From assembly GCA_031552405.1 (NCBI GenBank), contig JAVBMN010000008.1, positions 1-64,000 on the forward strand: a stretch of 64,000 nt of DNA, read 5' to 3'. Source of the DNA: UBA1794 sp031552405. Its GTDB lineage: Bacteria > Bacteroidota > Bacteroidia > Bacteroidales > Bacteroidaceae. A program made the position numbers and the translations under genes. The notes beneath the pieces are model-generated. The model was not told the DNA's origin and ran no database searches. It saw nothing but the letters and a program-made list of their open reading frames with translations. Shown here piece after piece: positions 61,553 to 64,000 of the stretch (within the stretch, counting starts at the first letter, position 1; the number at the start of each line of letters is the position of its first letter).

Positions 61553-63058
61553 TTACAGCGTTACCCCTGTCTTGAATATAGAGATCTCACGATAGCCTTT
61601 CTTTTCGTTGCAGGTGGGTTGCCCGTCGGCCACGTCCATAATGAAACACCAGAAGCGTGCACAGGCTTCTTCCATCGTTTCATCTTCCAGTAATGTACCC
61701 GCATTAAAATCAATCCAGCCGGGTTTATGAGTAAATAACGGAGTGTTGGTGGCAATCTTTACGGTGGGCACAAAGGTGCCGAAGGGGGTGCCCCTTCCGG
61801 TAGAGAAGAGCACCAGGTGGCAGCCGCTTGCGGCAAGGGCGGTACTGGCTACCAGATCATTGCCCGGGGCGCTGAGCAAGTTCAGGCCGGGGGTGGCAAG
61901 GCAATCGCCATACTGCAACACATTATTCACCGGGGAAGTGCCTGATTTCTGGGTGCAGCCCAGCGACTTTTCTTCTAATGTAGAGATGCCTCCCGCCTTA
62001 TTGCCCGGCGAGGGATTTTCATACACTGGCTGGTCATTGGCTATGAAGTAAGCTTTAAAGTCATTAATCAGATGCACGGTTTTCTGAAACACAGCTTCCG
62101 TGGTGCACCGGTCCATGAGGATGGTTTCTGCACCAAACATTTCAGGTACCTCAGTCAATACGGTGGTTCCGCCTTGTGCCACAAGGAAATCAGAGAAAGT
62201 ACCGAGCAGCGGGTTGGCGGTGATGCCTGAGAATCCATCGGACCCACCGCACTTCAGTCCTACCTTCAGCTCGCTGACAGGGATTTCCTCGCGCTGATCC
62301 CGGGCGGCTGTTTTATAGAGTTCGCGGAGGAGCTTCATGCCTTCTTCCTGCTCGTCTTCCACCTCTTGGGTCACCATAAAGCGAATCCGGTCTTTGTCAT
62401 ACTCACCCAGCAGTTCCGCAAAGGCGGCAGGCTGGTTGTTTTCACAGCCCAAGCCTACAATCAGCACACCGCCTGCATGGGGATGCAGCACCATATTACG
62501 CAGAATTTTGCGTGTATTCTCATGGTCTTCGCCCAGTTGCGAGCAGCCGTAATTATGGGGAAAAGCCACAATGGCATCCACCTCTTTCCCGCGGGTTTCC
62601 TCGCGCAGTTGTGCGGCAAGGGCGGTGGCTATGCCGTTTACACAGCCTACGGTGGGTATCACCCATATTTCATTGCGGATAGCTGCGGCGCCGTTGGCGC
62701 GGCGATACCCCTGAAAGGTATACGAACTGGTAGCCGGAGAGGCGGATGAAGTACCGTCAGAGGGCATTGCCGCAGGGTGGTATGTATAGTCCTGCAAACC
62801 TTCCAAATTAGTTTTGAGGTTCGTCTCATTCACCCATCCTCCTTGCGGAATGGAGGCAATGACATGTCCGATTGGATATCCGTACTTGGTCACGTTTTCC
62901 CCTTTATTTATTGCTTTGAGGGCTATTTTATGCCCGGCGGGGATGGGTTCATGTACAGAAATCTCGATTCCGTCCTCCGCAATGATCTCCCCGGGCTGAA
63001 GGGGGCGGAGGGCTACAAGCACGTTATCAGCCGGGTGTATTCGCAGTATGGCTTTCAT
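61553..63058 (-). CDS. uxaA: Altronate dehydratase
   Basis: A 501-residue enzyme that dehydrates D-altronate to 2-keto-3-deoxygluconate in galacturonate catabolism. It has an N-terminal SAF domain (LRPLQPGEIIAEDGIEISVHEPIPAGHKIALKAI) and the UxaA/GarD core with GYRRANGAAAIRNEIWVIPTVGCVNG, FPHNYGCSQLGEDHENTRKIL, KCGGSDGFSGITANP and NPSPGNKAGGISTLEEKSLGC. Length is normal. It overlaps the end of uxaB by 4 bases (ATGA), so they form one operon. Confidence 0.95.
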   Translation of the reverse strand: MKAILRIHPADNVLVALRPLQPGEIIAEDGIEISVHEPIPAGHKIALKAINKGENVTKYGYPIGHVIASIPQGGWVNETNLKTNLEGLQDYTYHPAAMPSDGTSSASPATSSYTFQGYRRANGAAAIRNEIWVIPTVGCVNGIATALAAQLREETRGKEVDAIVAFPHNYGCSQLGEDHENTRKILRNMVLHPHAGGVLIVGLGCENNQPAAFAELLGEYDKDRIRFMVTQEVEDEQEEGMKLLRELYKTAARDQREEIPVSELKVGLKCGGSDGFSGITANPLLGTFSDFLVAQGGTTVLTEVPEMFGAETILMDRCTTEAVFQKTVHLINDFKAYFIANDQPVYENPSPGNKAGGISTLEEKSLGCTQKSGTSPVNNVLQYGDCLATPGLNLLSAPGNDLVASTALAASGCHLVLFSTGRGTPFGTFVPTVKIATNTPLFTHKPGWIDFNAGTLLEDETMEEACARFWCFIMDVADGQPTCNEKKGYREISIFKTGVTL

Positions 63059-64000
63059 CTGAGGAGATCTTTTACGGTTTGCAGCATTCCTTTTTGTTGT
63101 ATGGAAGCAAGGAAGAAATGTACACGTGCCGTGAGTCCGGGTATCTTATTCAGATCTTCTTCCCAGATGAACTGCGCACCGAGTGCACCTTCTGCTAACA
63201 GTTCCAGGCTGCCGCGCTCCCAAAGTTGCTGCATCAGGGTGAGTACCTGCGGATCATCCTGCAATACGATTTCTTCCTGTCCGCGCATTCCGCCTTTGTA
63301 ATAGGTGAGAATGGCAGCCAGGCCCAGCACCAGACCGTCGGGAAGGCGACCTTCTTTTTGGGTATAAGCCTTCAGAGCGGGCAGGTCACGTGTCTTGTAT
63401 TTGGAGAAAGAGTTGAGCATGATGCTCACTACCCTGTGCTTTATGTAAGGGTTGCGGAAACGGGCGATCACCTCGGCGGCAAACTGCATCAGTTCTTCTT
63501 TGGGCAGTTCAAGGGTGGGCAGCAGTTCTTCAAGCATTACCTTTTGTACGAAGGCGCCGATGGTTTCATGCTCCACACATTCACGTACGGTGTCCAGCCC
63601 TGCCAGATAACCTACGGGGGAAAGGACGGTGTGGGGGCCATTGAGCAGGGTAACCTTCCGCTCATGATAGGGCTTTTCAGAGGGTACGAACAGTACATTC
63701 AGGCCCGCCTCACGGGCAGGGAACTCCTGTTCTATCTGTCCTTGTCCCTCTATTACCCAGAGGTGGAAGACTTCGGCTTCTACCAACAGGTGGTCTTCAT
63801 AGCCCAATTCCTGTTGTATCTCAGAGGCGGTTTCGCGCGGGAATCCGGGTACGATACGGTCTACCAGCGTGCTGTACACGGGGCAGTTATCCCGGAACCA
63901 GGCGGTAAACTCTGCGCTCAAGCCCCAATGGGCGATATACTTTTCGATAGCGGCCTTTAGGAAGCGGCCGTTCTCAAAGATCAGTTCGCAGGGCAGGATG
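63055..64000 (-). CDS. uxaB: Tagaturonate reductase (altronate oxidoreductase), 5' end outside window
   Basis: A C-terminal portion of more than 300 residues of an NADH-dependent reductase that turns tagaturonate into altronate. The reading frame is open to the right edge, so the start is outside the window. The bases to 64000 encode LPCELIFENGRFLKAAIEKYIAHW, followed by the catalytic-region segment TLVDRIVPGFP (NTLVDRIVP in the family) and KVTLLNGPHTVLSPVGYLAG, and RFRNPYIKHRVVSIMLNSFSKYKTRDLPAL. The TTG at 63921 is internal. Its stop overlaps the uxaA start, which makes a uxaB-uxaA operon for galacturonate use. Confidence 0.93.
   Translation of the reverse strand, partial: ILPCELIFENGRFLKAAIEKYIAHWGLSAEFTAWFRDNCPVYSTLVDRIVPGFPRETASEIQQELGYEDHLLVEAEVFHLWVIEGQGQIEQEFPAREAGLNVLFVPSEKPYHERKVTLLNGPHTVLSPVGYLAGLDTVRECVEHETIGAFVQKVMLEELLPTLELPKEELMQFAAEVIARFRNPYIKHRVVSIMLNSFSKYKTRDLPALKAYTQKEGRLPDGLVLGLAAILTYYKGGMRGQEEIVLQDDPQVLTLMQQLWERGSLELLAEGALGAQFIWEEDLNKIPGLTARVHFFLASIQQKGMLQTVKDLLR

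Noticed and set aside
63055..63921. uxaB starting at a TTG at 63921
   Set aside because: The frame stays open to 64000 and encodes the conserved LPCELI segment upstream, so the true start is outside the window.

Overview
The window reads as a chromosomal segment of a gut-type Bacteroidales bacterium (Bacteroides or Parabacteroides-like). The evidence is the -7 box TAnnTTTG in front of many genes, the gltB-gltD-asnB cluster, families typical of this order (short ECF sigma factor, DUF4827-type lipoprotein, DUF3871-type mobile-element protein), and pectin sugar enzymes (GH78, PL26-like lyase, uxaAB). Type IX secretion (T9SS)-type sorting domains and a PorE-like protein favour a lineage with at least part of a T9SS. 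The genus cannot be settled from the sequence alone.

Layout. (1) Positions 1-16727 are AT-rich accessory DNA ending at a tRNA-Thr(CGT) gene. A tyrosine integrase sits just downstream of the tRNA 3' end, the classic arrangement of a tRNA-integrated element. The left end was not found and may lie outside the window. Cargo includes a five-gene operon with TerB-like and J-domain proteins, a minimal tyrosine recombinase beside large hairpins and degenerate 17-bp repeats, a DUF3871-type protein, a Septu-like ATPase/HNH defence pair, an SF2-helicase-like protein with a truncated relative, and an OGFr-domain protein. (2) Positions 16800-34100 are core genome: ECF sigma factor, rpe, ComEC, DHH phosphoesterase, glmM, two secreted proteins, a GNAT acetyltransferase and the nitrogen-assimilation operon gltB-gltD-asnB. 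(3) Positions 34100-50225 are envelope and secreted functions: a DUF6250/PL26-like lyase, three very large secreted lamin-tail/CotH proteins, a probable invertible promoter and a GT2 glycosyltransferase. (4) Positions 50226-57455 hold a PorE-like T9SS lipoprotein, folA, an Lrp regulator, an M64 peptidase and groESL behind a sigma-54-like promoter. (5) Positions 57474-64000 are pectin sugar catabolism: GH78 alpha-L-rhamnosidase, a LacI regulator, uxaA and partial uxaB.

Strongest signals: (a) two intergenic arrays (34323-34502 and 52648-52810) built from two self-complementary words, GTGCGCAC and CAGGCCTG, repeated at a 22-bp period, in opposite orientations, with the same flanking word; (b) a 280-bp segment between perfect 20-bp inverted repeats (49063-49382) carrying a consensus promoter that points away from the CotH genes, i.e. 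a candidate phase switch in the OFF position; (c) a minimal tyrosine recombinase next to a 140-nt hairpin.

How the genes fit together. The GH78, LacI, UxaA and UxaB genes describe breakdown of rhamnogalacturonan-derived rhamnose and galacturonate, and the PL26-like lyase could feed the same pathway. gltBD and asnB assimilate ammonia into glutamate, glutamine-derived nitrogen and asparagine. The CotH proteins carry sorting domains consistent with export through a T9SS to which the PorE-like protein would belong.
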